Shown: positions 13,458-25,200 of the stretch, piece by piece
Layout of the letters: each line of letters opens with the position of its first letter
Numbering within the stretch: the first letter of the stretch is position 1
DNA from: Parascedosporium putredinis
Taxonomy: Eukaryota > Ascomycota > Sordariomycetes > Microascales > Microascaceae
Assembly (NCBI GenBank): GCA_949357655.1
Contig: CASHTG010000018.1
Coordinates: 558,001-622,000 of the forward strand
DNA length: 64,000 bases
Reading direction: 5' to 3'
Translations under genes and position numbers: made by a program
Notes under the pieces: model-generated
Told to the model about the DNA's origin: nothing
What the model saw: the letters and a program-made list of their open reading frames with translations, nothing else
Databases searched by the model: none

Positions 13458-14512
13458 TGCGGTATCGGGACTGTGGCTCGTCCGCGTTTTATTATAGAAC
13501 GATGTGATGTCGAGTGACTCGAGGCTTGGGGAGAGCGATCCTCCGGGCTTGGCCCTTTGCTCGTCGCGTCGAACTGGCGGGTCAACGAGGGTTGATTGGT
13601 AAAGGGTAGGCTTCGACCTCGGGGCGCGGTTGGCGTGTGTCTGACAGCGGGTGATGAGGCGGAGGGGATTCGCCAGAGAAGTCGCTTGATTTTTCTTGTT
13701 GCGTATTGTTAGCTCCGGGCGTCCCTCTTCTCCGTTTTTCGGCTTTGTCTTTTGAACAATCACAAAATGCAAACTGGGAGCTCCCACGTCGCGGGGAAAG
13801 GGAAAGTGCAGCTGTCCTTTCCGGGGAGCTTTCCTCAAATCTGACCAATCAGAGCCAGAAGATCTCCACGCCGCTCGTCAAGACAGGTACCTCGGTACTT
13901 TTCGACGACGACCAAGATTGAAGCCCGTTCTGTGTTCCCTTTCATATCTACACAATGCAGACTAAACTACTCCATTATAGGTGCAGATTAGCAGAAGGCA
14001 AGCAATTCACATACGCTCTCTATCCAAGTTCTCCTCCCCAAGAAGAAAAAAACGAAAGAGGAGGAGAAAGGAGATTCCAATCCGGCCACATGGCCGACAA
14101 GTCTAGACCATGGGTACCCTTAGGAATGGAGACTATCTCTGTCGTTTGCGCGCCGAGAGACTATTCTTTGTTCGTTTTTGCTCCCAATTTGGAGAGAACA
14201 AAGAGGAGAGGAATGATAGGGTCAAATAGTCCAAGCCATGATTCCAGGGATTTTGGGTAGTAATTTGCTTCAAGTTTCCTTGGAGGGAGTGTAAGCCCAC
14301 ACAAAACCAACTAAATAACCGCCGAAGGGTATTCAAGATGACCTCCTTGATCACTTTATTTACCTCGATCATCTCCTATAATTCACCCTTTATTTCCTCT
14401 CGTCCAATGTTTCCTCCTTGCCCAAGGATCTTCTCCCCGTAACTCCGTTGCTACCTCGAGCGTCCCCAATCGCGTGCTTCCAGAACCAAGAAGAGATCCA
14501 TAGCCAACGCAA
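13458..14512. other. Divergent promoter region
   Basis: About 1.05 kb between the GWT1 start (minus) and the first plausible start of the plus-strand gene. It holds a CCAAT box and pyrimidine-rich leader-like sequence before 14513. No other gene was seen. Head-to-head layout allows shared regulation, but nothing in the sequence proves it. Confidence 0.5.
13845..13849. promoter_or_regulatory. CCAAT box between GWT1 and the BTB-like gene
   Basis: The sequence GACCAATCAGA contains the full CCAATCA core bound by fungal HAP/CBC complexes. It lies about 390 bases upstream of the GWT1 ATG, in the divergent intergenic region. Motif match only. Confidence 0.35.
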
Positions 14513-16443
14513 GTGAAGATGATGCTTGCCGAGCCGCTGGTCTCATTTGCGAGGTCCCCGCGTTTGCGACCAAAGCTGGAGCTCGGTTGGAGCAATGATT
14601 TCAGCTTCACAAAAGTTCGAGCCCAGCCATGCATCTCACCTGCCACCCCTTCGCCGAGGACGATGCTGTGGCCCATCGTTGACCGCATCGGCACTGATGC
14701 CGTTCCCGCGCCAATCGCGGAGACTCCTGTACCCTTTCCCCGCCCAATCAAGACCGAGGAAGGAGAAGATAATCGTGATCGTTGCTGGGACTATTATAGA
14801 GAAGCCCCGGTCGAAGAGTCTCGAAATCTCCAAGCCGCCGGACTGTATCCCGCCTTTATGAGTCCAACCGCGCCTCGAAAACGGTGCAGACCCTCCACCA
14901 GTCTCTCGCCGAGAAAGACCCCTAAGTTAGAGGCGCCAGGCCCCCTCCACCGGAACCACGCGACTCACCGTGGCGGACGACGACACCGCCAGAAGATAGG
15001 ATCCGCTCCGTGCCCATCCCAAGCGCACCAGCCGACCCGGGATTCGTGCACCTCGGGCTCATCGAGCTCCGGAAACGCCTGCGGGATATGGGCCCGACCT
15101 ACTTGCGCACCCATACCCTACCAGACATTTTCGTCAAAGGCGTTGCCCTCCGTAGAAACTCAGCCCTGGCATCCTCCGACCCTTCCCTCGCCTGGGAAGC
15201 GAAGCGAGAAGCAAGTGCGCCGATGGGAGATTTGCGCCGGGGGTTCGACGACGAGATCTTCGTCCAGGTCAGAGTTAGGCCCCGTGATGGGCGCAGGCCG
15301 TTCATGGTGCAGCGCAGGTTTAGCCTGGCAGATTTGCGTGCTACCATCCCGGTGTATGGCACGATGGGATGTTCCGAAATTCGGTTATCTTCGCGTCCCT
15401 CTTCCGCCGTCAACCTCACTGCTTCACCACTTCTTAGCTCCTCGGTAGGCGTAGCCACTGCCGCGCCGCGTGTGGGGCAGCGCCGCCAGCTCTCAATAGC
15501 AGGTGCCATGTGTGGGCCGCTTGCTCCCTCAAGGCATAGGACGGCGAGCACTGGCGTCGAAGTCAAACTCCCTCCCCGCAACTATAACAACGTGATGCCC
15601 ATCCGTAAGCCCTAACCCCCCTCCTCCTCCCTCCCTACCTCTTCGTCTGGGTTTGACCCCCACTCACCCTATTCCCTTTCTTTGGTTTCTCCCCTCCCTC
15701 CTTCGCCCTCTCCCTATCGCCAAGTCCTTCTCCACATGGACGGTTACACACCTATACACATATACATGCACACACACACAGACACCCTCCTTATGAGGCA
15801 AAGTTTCTCCTAATTTCTATTGGCACAACGCCTGAGTTTCCCAACTATCCAAAAGGCTGCGTCGTAAATAGCTCTCCAAAGGCTGGCGCCTCCGGAAAGT
15901 AGGAAATTGAAGCATGAAGCCTATTTCACCCATCCGCACACGCACGCCTCTCTAAAAACCTTGCTTATTGGTCCCCCCCGCCTTCCCTCCTCATATTCTG
16001 TTTGGAGTGGAGGGGAAACTTATTTAGCAACTTAATAACTCTCTGATAGACCTCGAGTACGCTCGATCCTTTCTGCCGGTGCTTGCCGCGCTACTCCTCT
16101 CGGGTTACGTCCGCGAGGGCGACGTGGTCGACGTGCCGGTCCCGCACCCGGCCGCGTGGCGGCAGACGGTGACCCACGTCTACACGGGGATGGCGAGCTG
16201 ACCTCGGCTGCCGCGGAGAATATTCGGTACCTGGGGGCGGGGCTTGGGCTTGAAGATGAGGGAGTTGGTTGTTTCGCTAATGGGATGCCAGATGATGCAC
16301 CCAGCTCTTCGTCTGCGCGTTTTGTCCATTTTGTGGGGGCGCTCTCCATTCTCTCTGAGAGTGAAATTACAAGGAGGACAATGGGGCATTCTAGAAGAGT
16401 GGGAATGAACACGATCGACAGACAGCATCAAGTGGGGGGATGA
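14513..16443 (+). CDS. Conserved fungal protein with BTB-like C-terminal segment, two exons, frames broken by small indels
   Basis: Protein-like text is spread over several frames. The early part may be the frame from 14513. From 14854 the text LYESNRASKTVQTLHQSL is clear. A stop near 14923 is bypassed by a pair of C-run shifts. From 15010 one frame carries LIELRKRLRDMGPTYLRT, LPDIFVKGVALRR and a conserved patch, DDEIFVQVRV..PFMVQRRFSLADLRATIP. A 445-nt intron follows (15605-16049). Exon 2 continues DLEYARSFLPVLAALLLSG, EGDVVDVPVPHPAAW and THVYTG. After a shift in the G-run at 16186-16189 it resumes GDGELTSAAAENIRYLG. The block from ARSFLPVLAALL through YVYTG to ENIRYL resembles the core of BTB/POZ folds and occurs in related fungal proteins of unknown role, as I recall the family. 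Start and exact end are uncertain; homologues seem to end soon after NIRYLG. Confidence 0.65.
15605..16049 (+). other. Long (445 nt) intron of the BTB-like gene
   Basis: The donor CC|GTAAGCCC and acceptor CTGATAG|AC join to make codon CAC, giving MPI-H-LEYARSFLPVLA in one frame. The intron is CT-rich, contains a CA-rich patch near 15755-15785 and is several times longer than the other introns here (52-114 nt), apart from that of the Clr5 gene. Confidence 0.8.
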
Positions 16444-16462
16444 TAGAACGGCCCATCAAGTC

Positions 16463-16488
16463 GATTGATCCATTCCAATGGATCAATC
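16463..16488. repeat. Perfect inverted repeat, 12-bp arms with CC spacer
   Basis: Arms GATTGATCCATT and AATGGATCAATC are exact reverse complements separated by CC. It lies just past the 3' end of the BTB-like gene. It could be a hairpin in the transcript or a dimeric protein-binding site. The right half plus one base (CAATGGATCAATC) recurs at 6281-6293. Confidence 0.75.
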
Positions 16489-19400
16489 TGGATTCATTGA
16501 CGGATACTCTTGCTGGGTGCGGCCACCAGCTCGTGCTTGCTTGTTTCACAGGTGGAGTGCGTTAAGGTTCACCAAGCGCACCTCTTTTTTAGTTGTTTTC
16601 GCCAAAGGGCGATGGAGCCAGCCATTAGATCGATAGATCCATAGCCGAAGATAATTCTCAGGAAGCGAGCCGCTACTCTCCCGTTTATCTCTTCTCTCGT
16701 TCCTATCTTGGCCCGACTATCAATCAATACTTGTGTCTCAAAGCCCTTCCAGCTCCGAGCCTAGCTCAGAGTCATGACCAGGTCCGGCACTTGGGCCTTT
16801 GATTTTCCCTTGACTCGCCGTGCATAGATGGAGCTTCTCCTTTTTTTTTTTTTTTAGGTTCCTCGATTCTTATGCACACTGTTTTCTCTCCTCGCCTAGA
16901 AAGATAGAAAGAACTGATTACTCCTCCATGTACACTCTGACAGAGAAAGACGCATGGGCTGTGCGACCCTACCTCCAAAACACCCAACAGAACGCTCATG
17001 GGAGAATCATATGTTATCGGTGGCTGCTTTTGCCAGGGTCTCGATTGCGAGATCGCGCTTGTCTGATTCCGGCCATAGCTCCCAACTTTATCGTGTATTC
17101 TCTCAAACTGACTCGGCGGTGCCTCGGCGGGGACCTCGAGAAGTTTGATGCCCAAGAGAAACTGCCTCCAGAGCCAAAAGCCAAGAGCCAAGAGCCAAGA
17201 GCCAAGAGATGAGATATGAAGAGGGGTAAGAAACTCATGGCTGAGCTGGTTTTGCTGCTTCAAAGTAAGTCGTATATAGGCACCCAGGTTTGTATGACTA
17301 CGACATGTACATATCCACGTAAAGCTCACACTTGGGGAAAAAAAGAAAAAAACAAAGGAAAAAGGAATCCCTCCACCCTACTTGAGGTCCATGTCCATGT
17401 CGCGTGCCAAAGCGGATAGGAACCGTGACCTTGATTGCATGCCTGACTGTGTGTCTGCACCTACCTATCTTTACCTTGGTGTTGTGACAAGGTTATCGTG
17501 GAGTGGCCTTTGGCATTTGCTGTGAGAAAGAATGTGGTAGATCCATTACAATGATGGTATGGGCTGAGGGTCTTTCAACTTTCCATTGAAGAAATGATAT
17601 GTGGAATGCAAGGTCCTTCTTTACCAGAGCCGGCCAAAGAATTTCCATGCTCGGATGAGTAGGCGAGTGCGCCATGCCGCCCCAAGCTGAATATCGGCTG
17701 CAGTACCGTGACCCCGAAGAAAAAGGACGAATGGGTCGGGTCCATACATGGACTATTGGACCAGAAGAAAAGGAGTAGAGGACCCTCAGGATTGTCAAAG
17801 TCTATTGAAGAGTGTCCTGCACTTCCTCTACCTACCCATCCTGGCGTGAACTGCTTTTCGGTTACACCTACTGATATGCAGGGTTCTCCAGAAATGAGTC
17901 CGGAGAAATTATTCCAGGTACTCGCCCCCACAAGAAGGCATAGTTTGGCCAATGGCCATGGGTTTAAGCCAAAGAAGAAGGGAACAGCAATGTAGCTTGT
18001 CTTACGACAGCTGTCTGTGTCAAACCCATCAGGGCATGATTATCGATCACCTATTGAGCTTCTGATTGCGATTTCTAGCGGCTGTCAGGAATCGGTATGA
18101 GATCCCCCGCCGGGTACGGTACAGTTAAGGATGTCGACCATCACATGATGCCCCCTAGCCCTCTTGAGTGTGAGAAGAGGGTGGTGGCCATAAGGAAGGG
18201 CATCACTGCGGTCAAAGGGGAAACGAGAGTGTAGTGCCGATGAGAAAGTGGGGGTAGTTGAGGAGGCGTCAAAGTTTAAAAATGAAAAGATGATATGGTA
18301 CATACATGTAGGATATGGCAACGGCGTGGGAACGAAGTCTATTCGAAGAGCGGAAGAGGGTGAAGAGGAGAAAGGGAAAAAGATGAATAAAACAAGGTTT
18401 GCCAATCCAATAGGTGCAGGGATGGGTAGACACCGAGACTTACATTTGAAGCCTGCACGAGGCATTCTTCAAGGTCACCTATGTTTTCCTTTCACCTATT
18501 CTGGGCGCTCTTTTCCGGCCGGTTATGGGAGAAAAAGCAAATGAACCACCTCGCTTTTCGCCCATAGGGAGTGATTGCCTTTCACGAACCCCGGCAAACA
18601 CGCTGTTTCTGTTCTGTTCGAAGGAGCGACATCTGCGTCCATGCTTTTCAACTTGCATGTGGAGGCTGGGCATTCCTCGTCCTCCCAAGTGGCAGATATG
18701 AAACCCGCCAGAGACACCAGATAATTTCCGCGAGCAAGTGAGACTCCGCACAAAGGAACTTGACCTTCCCCTCCGAAAACTCCTTCCTCATCTCCGGGTG
18801 GAGGAAGAAACTCCTCCTCCCCTTCTCCCTTCTCGCCCTCCCCTCACCCGTCCACCCCCGCGGTTTTGAAGTTGCAAGGCTCCCCGGTGTCTTGTATGTC
18901 CACGCAAGCAGCCAGCGCAAGCAGCAGCGGTGCCAGCGGAGCAAGTCGTCGTCGTAGATCCACTCACTGTGCGATTCTTTTTGGTGACAGTGAAAACTAG
19001 GGCTCGTAGCGGCCAGCGCCGGCTGCTGTCGCCCGAAGCTGCCATTTGTACCCCTATCAGGAAAGAAAGAAAATCGCCAGCAATACCTCGCCCTTTTGCC
19101 TGCCTTGCCTCCCGTACACTTTAGCGTGGGCCGCCGGCTCGCTGATGGAACACGGAAACAAAGTGACAGGATTTCTTCTTTTTGCTTTTCTTCTTCTCTT
19201 TCTTTTCCGATCGGACCTGGTTGACGTGAATCCAAGCTGGTCTGTGTCCGCCATCTTGATCAGCTCATGGCGTGTAAAGGTGGTGCCCCGCAGCTGGAAT
19301 GGATGGACCGAGTTTAGTAGCCGTGGGTGGAATTGATGCCATGGACGGCGTGCAAGTGTTTGTAACAAGAGAGTGGAGCGAACGAATCGCGTTCATCAGG

Positions 19401-20404
19401 GAGGAAAAGGGGAGGAATTCGGAAAAGGCACTCTCTGATGAACGGCGAAGCAAAAGAGGAAGGAGTGGGGAGCAAAAGCGTAACGAGAAGGCTCGAGGCA
19501 GACCGAGCCTCGCACCTCGCACCTCGCACCCTTCGAGTTTCCTTTCTCTCTCAGGGTACCACACCCCGATGCTTTCGTCTCTTTTGCCCCTTGCCTATGT
19601 CTTATAAAGTGCCCAGAACGTGCTGGGATGGGAGAAAAAAATTGTCGATAGCGGGTGTCCACCAAACCTCTTTGTTCCACCCTTTCCCCCTCCTGGGCTT
19701 TTCCCGAAGGCGAGGTCCCAGATCGGCCCTAGTGTGTCCGTTGATCGAGGCCATCGAAACTCAGATAATGCTCACCTGTTTGTTTGCTCACCCACGAACC
19801 ACCCGCAAGCCACCGTATTCTGGGATACCTTTCTCTCGGGCCTAAGTGCGCCTCTTCCCAAGCCACTTTTGTGTTGCCACTTATTCTGACAATCCACCTA
19901 GGGCCATCGGGTGAAGGTAGGTTGCCTATTCTCGGTTTGTTTTAATAAACCCCGATGCCGTTCTCTCCCCTTCCCCAACCCCAGTACCCAATTTCTTCTT
20001 CCTCTCGCCCTGGCTGGCATTACCTTTTGAGATATCACCCCTCCAAACCCTTCATATCAGATCGCCCGCCTGAAGCTTCCTCATCGTGGAAGAGATCCAT
20101 TGTCTATCTATTCCTGTTAGCCAGACTTGGTCATCAACACGGGAGAGGACGAGGAAGACGCAGCAAGACGGAGAGGCGCAGGCAGCTTTCTCCAGCTTTT
20201 CCATGACGCATCTCACATATATTACCTCGCCAACGAAACTGTGGCTATCGCTCTTGTCCCGGCAATAACCCCTCCGGACAATCCCATGACCCAACACCAA
20301 ACCCCGCCGCGCCTCCACCGCCGGTACCCTTCCTATCACCAACCCCTCGTCTACCGCCCGCCCATGTGCCGACGCCGGGCAACCACGGCCCCCGGTCCAC
20401 CCCG
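16489..20404. other. Gene-poor interval before the P-loop gene
   Basis: About 3.9 kb without a recognisable gene. It includes a poly-T run near 16841-16855, the GAGCCAA tandem repeat and a CCTCGCA triple repeat near 19507-19528. The longest open frame is 195 codons on the minus strand (18648-19235), with no family features. The last 300 bases are probably the leader of the P-loop gene, whose true start may lie a little upstream of the one chosen. Confidence 0.45.
17171..17205. repeat. Five tandem copies of the 7-mer GAGCCAA
   Basis: Five consecutive 7-base units, the second with one mismatch (AAGCCAA), followed by a partial copy. A simple tandem repeat in non-coding sequence. Confidence 0.85.
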
Positions 20405-21214
20405 ATGTGCTTCAGCCGCCTGCCCCCGGTTCCCATCACCCACACAAACTCATCCGCTTCGGTCTCCTCCACGGATGGCGTTCAGCGCCCTGCCGGTCCC
20501 CTCGTATGGATCAACGGCTTTCCGGGGTTGGCAAGCTTACGATAGCGCAATGGCTCCATCGCCTTTGGGGGTTGACCGCTCCTCATCCTCGACCACCACG
20601 ATAACCTCTGCGTCCCGGGCCGAACGATGTTACCGCCTACACCGGAGGTTGAGATAGCCGACCCATTTGCCACCGCTTGGTGCTCCGATCCGTCTCCGTG
20701 CCGGCAAAAGAACAACGGCGAACACTCTTTCCCAACGCCGCTCGTGGCCGACCTCCTATCCCGTCCCGAGAACAGGGCCCAAACCATCCTCATCACGAGC
20801 TGTGCGGTGGAGAATGCCTCTTCGGCCGGGTCCTGCACCCGCTCATCTGACGAGGAGGAGGTGGCGGCTGCCAAGGCCGTTGAGGTTACGGCGGCCATGA
20901 CTGACCGACTCTTTATCCCAATCTACATCTTGTGCAGAGAAGATGAGAACATGCGGCGGGTGCAGAGCGTGGAGAGGCGGTACAGCGGCTCCGGGCTCGG
21001 GATGGGCTTCAGTGGACGAAGCCCCAAAGTAGAAAGCGCGGGCGCCGCCAAGGAGTTGACGCGCGGGAGGAGGCTCTTTGCTTTCGAGGGGAAGAAGGGA
21101 TTAGAGGTCGACGTGAGCGACATGGAGGCTCACGAGGCCGCCGTGGAGATTTTGGGGTTCATCCACACAAGGATGGAGGAGTGGAGAAGGGAAGCGGCGG
21201 CGGAAGCTCGCTAA
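20405..21214 (+). CDS. Fungal P-loop NTPase-like protein, Walker A interrupted by a frameshift
   Basis: Conserved text runs over three frames. PAGPLVWINGFPG is in the frame containing the ATG at 20405. A missing G in the G-run at 20524-20527 moves it on to VGKLTIAQWLHRLWG. A second shift in the G-run near 20577-20581, and a third near 20585, lead into LILDHHDNLCVPGRTMLPPT and an open frame from 20627 to the stop at 21214. Combined, WINGFPGVGKLTIA is a Walker A loop (GxxGxGK with Leu in place of Ser/Thr, followed by Thr). Downstream, the blocks RLFIPIYILCREDENMRRV and GLEVDVSDMEAHEAA match a widespread fungal kinase-like family related to small-molecule P-loop kinases, as I recall it. The substrate is unknown. 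The N-terminus is Pro-rich and its start is uncertain. Confidence 0.7.
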
Positions 21215-22086
21215 GCGGCGCCACCTGAACCCTCCGTCTGCGGCGGAAGCACGTCGGCCTTGATGGCTCAGACGGCCGCGATACCCGAGAGTTCAGTTTC
21301 CAGAGTCTTTGGTGAGAGGGGATGGTTTAACCCCCAAAATTCTTGATGATTTCATACATGGTCCAAATACCCCTTATAGATAGGTTATTAAAACGGGAAT
21401 TAGCAACGGGGTTGCTCTTCTTGCTCCAGGTTTAGCCAGGCGTGGAGATACATAGTAGAAAAATTCTTAAAAACAATTATCAATTCCCACAATCAAGTCC
21501 AAAGAACCCTGGGCGTCGCATCACATAATGGCCTTGCATCACCGCCTCCTCTGGCACTACAGGTGGAGGGTGCCCCCCGACATCATCACTCGACTCCATG
21601 GAAAAATACCAATTTATGAGGAGGCCTCAAGGACACGCACAACATTCTGCATCTGACGTGCCCATCGCACATCACACCCCTCCCTTATGCTCTCCCTCCC
21701 TCCTTCAACTTCTTTTCCATCAACGCCCCCCTTTCCATCTTCATCCTCGAACCTCCAAACACCCTGAGCCCTAGTATATGCAGCTTTCGTTTCGTTTCTT
21801 TGGACACTGCCATGCCGGCCTAACAAAAACCCACTTTTCGTCGTTTCTCCGTCATATCTTTGTCTCTCTGGCCTGACTTTTGCCCGCCCGCCCGCCATCA
21901 TCCGCCCTTGCCCGCCATCTCTGCTCATGCAATCCTACCCCGGAACACCTTCCCCGGTGGATTAGAGTGGGATCGATCGGCGCGCCTTTCCCACGGCAAG
22001 GCGAAGGGGATGGGAGGAAGATGGGGGAGTGGGCAGGAGGGCGTGTGGGCAATAGATGCGAGGGCTGTTATGGGGCAAATGAGAGG

Positions 22087-22220
22087 GAGAAATGACACGG
22101 CGAGAGGGAGCGGAGAGGGAAAGAGGGAGAGGGAGAGGGAGAGCAAGAGAAAGGAAGAGAGACGGAGAGAGAGATCCAAAGAGCAGAGGGTGAGCAGTGA
22201 GGAGAGGAAAGAGGGGTGGA
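22087..22220. repeat. Purine-rich GAGAGG tract
   Basis: Over about 130 bases the plus strand is almost entirely G and A, with repeated GAGAGGGAGA-like units. The complement is a polypyrimidine tract of the sort seen in fungal promoters and leaders, which could suggest an unrecognised minus-strand transcript starting here. Confidence 0.7.
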
Positions 22221-25200
22221 AAGATCCGTGGATGGCCTCTCAGTAAGGCGACATTAAACTGAGATTTGGGCGCATATATAACTAACTAGAAAGGGTCTGC
22301 AAGAGGAGGGCTCTCCCACCCTATCCACGACGCACCCTGCAACCTGCACATGGGCGTGCCTCTCTTGGATTCGCCAAGGAACGTGGGGATAGGAGGAGAA
22401 AGCTTTTAGTCTCCTCCCGTTTTGGGAGCTCCTCTCCTGGCTCCGTGGGATATCGGAACCCAACTGGACGTCCCCGCGGATAGCCAAATGGGCTGTGAGG
22501 AGGGGCATGGGTTTGTTGATGTCATCTAAACTTGCTCGGGGAAAAGACGCAGTGTTGCAGCAGGCTCCCAAACGGCGACGAGCAAGGGCACCCGCTTACG
22601 CACCTATCATCGTTGATAGGTGAGGCACTCATTTCTCGCGCCGTTGATGCGTTCCCTTGCTTGACGCATGCACAACGTGGATCTTCTCAACCTCTGGTTT
22701 CTTTTTTTTTCTTTTTTTTCTTCGCTTTCTCCAAATGCCCCCTCTTTTCCCTGTTCAGGCGCTTCCAAGTTTCCACTTGCTCTTTCTTTTTTTCCGTTAA
22801 TAATGAAAAACAAACATATTAATCTTCATCTCCCCTCCCCCAATAAATTTCAGAAAAACATAACCACCCCGCTACTGCACCGGACACAATCCGCGGATGG
22901 GGAATCCCGCGGCTGCAGATGCAAGAGGCCCGACACCTTTGAGTTCAATGTTCCTGATTACGACCTAGACCCCACGCCCTGCCATTTCCTCGCGTCTCCA
23001 TTCTCAGTGCCGCAGAGAGCCAGCAAACAATCGAGGCGTGGGGTTGACTGAGAAAGACGATGTTTACTGAACCTCGACGATGCGAAGAGATGTCTGAAGG
23101 GCGGTCGGGTGGGGCCTGGTGTTGCGTTAGAGGCCAAGCTCGCGCAGCGCATCCTGGGGGAGGGGGCAGCCGGAGGTAAGTGAAGTCCTGAAAGGCATGA
23201 TGCTCCGGGTGCCCTGCTCCCGGCCAGATACTGCACGGAATCCAAAACAAAAGCCGGGTATGTTTTGCGTCATCTTGGCCTCTTCACTCCTCACTCTTCC
23301 CCGCCTGAGGAGGCTTTGCATCGACGTAACCTCGATGATGGTAGTGGCGAGGCGCGGCGGCGTGGGAAGCATAGAAAGAACCATGGTGGATGGCGAGCGG
23401 ATGCCTTCACCCTCCATCCATCATGATCTGCTTCACGCACTTTGAAACTTGGCCCACGTCGCGTTTCCAGCCCGACGAGCATCCGCGACTCACTTGGGTT
23501 CTTCCCTCTGCCTATTTCCCACCTACCATCCGTTTGCTTTGCGAGAAATATGTGCGTAGTGCATGCGTGAGCTAGATGTGTGTGGGTTGGGCTTAAACGT
23601 ATGACTCTGTCTGCCCGTCTGCCTGTGGGTTTGTGTCCGTCAAAGTCCCCTGCCTGCTCCTGCTCCTCGTGTTCGCAGCATATAGTAAGAGGGTCCTGTG
23701 GGCTTCGTCGCCAAGGTTACTATCGCGCCGGGCCTTTGATGTCTTGGAAAGAAAGCCTCTCACGCTCATATTCCAGCTTACAGCTTACACTCGCGAGACG
23801 AGTGTGAACTAGGGGACCCCCTTCTCCAAGCGAGTGCCTAAAACAAGAAATGGGAGGTTAAGAAAAGGAAAAAAAAAAAAAGGCAAAGAGCTGAACAGCA
23901 GTCGACTGCCTGCCCACTTTGTGCTCCGCCTCGCTTCTCGTACCGGCCAAGGGTCGTGTCTGTTACCCTCCCTTGTTACCCTCCATAACCCGTCACATTG
24001 ACCTTTGCCCTCTGGGGTTCTTTCTATTGCCCCATCTTCGCACGCGAGCGAGGAGCCTCGTGGACACTCCCCTCCTTCACTTCGCTTCGGAAGGGTAAAC
24101 TGATCATGCAAAAGTCTCGCTTTAGATCGACTCACCATCTAGATCTCCCCACTTTCTTGATCACACCCCCTTTGGCCCTCATCCTCTGGCCCAGGAGAAC
24201 GGTTCCGCCGAGATTGCTCCCACTCACACTCTTCTGGACTTTTGGGGCCGGAAAGAAATCTTGAAGGAAGGCAGGCAGGAGGGTGTATGCTTTGGATGCA
24301 CACTCCGGAAGGGCGAGGAAGCGAATGGAAGGAAGAAGGGAAGAAAGAGATTGGGGAAGGTAGGTTGATACACCACGCGCCAAGGCTCTTGTATGGAAGT
24401 GGACATCTCCCTCCTGTCTAGGAGCGAGGAGAGCATAAAGAAGGGGTACTTTGACGGATGCTGCGTCTTCCTTCGCCCCATCATCGCTTCGGCGCCCGTC
24501 GCCTCTTAGGCGAAAGAAAGACCTGTGGCATTCTATTTTTCCCACACATAGATCCCCAAACGCGCCTCTCTTCATCTCGGACATGCGCGATTGACCCGCC
24601 TTCCACAATAGGCGTCGGAGGATAGTACTTGTATGGCATGTCACATCCAACCGTACATTGACACGGGCATCTGCGCATCCGTGTTTCCCTTGATATCGGT
24701 CACTCAAATGAGGCCCTTAACAGACTCCGAACCGTGCAGAGAAGAGTAAACTCCGAGACTGGACATCTGAGCTTTCGGGCTCCTTCTCAGTACCGAGAAT
24801 CACTTGTGCTGAGTGCCCTCTATCACTATTTTCACTCTTATAGTCAACCTTGGATCGATCCCCATATATATTTTCCTCCTCACGTACAAAAGGTTCAGAG
24901 TGAGAAAGTCGCCAGTAGTGCATTAGGGAAGCATGGAAATGTGTCAGATCACTCTGGCGCGCTAGGACTACACATATACGGCTCGCACATCCAGCAGCGT
25001 CGTTGTGTTCGGACGGGACAGGGCAAGGGGTGGAAGATGATTTTGTGAGCCGGCGAGGAACTGCGGCAAGGGTTGCCAGCCCGCATGTGGGCGTAGAGCC
25101 AAGCGAGGCCCCTTCCCAACTAATCCTGTGGCAAGGGCTTTCCGCTCACCAGACTACGAAGCGAGAGTCACTGTCGCTTGGGTGGCGCAAGAATGAGCTG

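Noticed and set aside
18648..19235. 195-codon minus-strand open frame
   Set aside because: No family motif, biased low-complexity content, overlapped by open frames on the other strand; nothing supports it as a gene.
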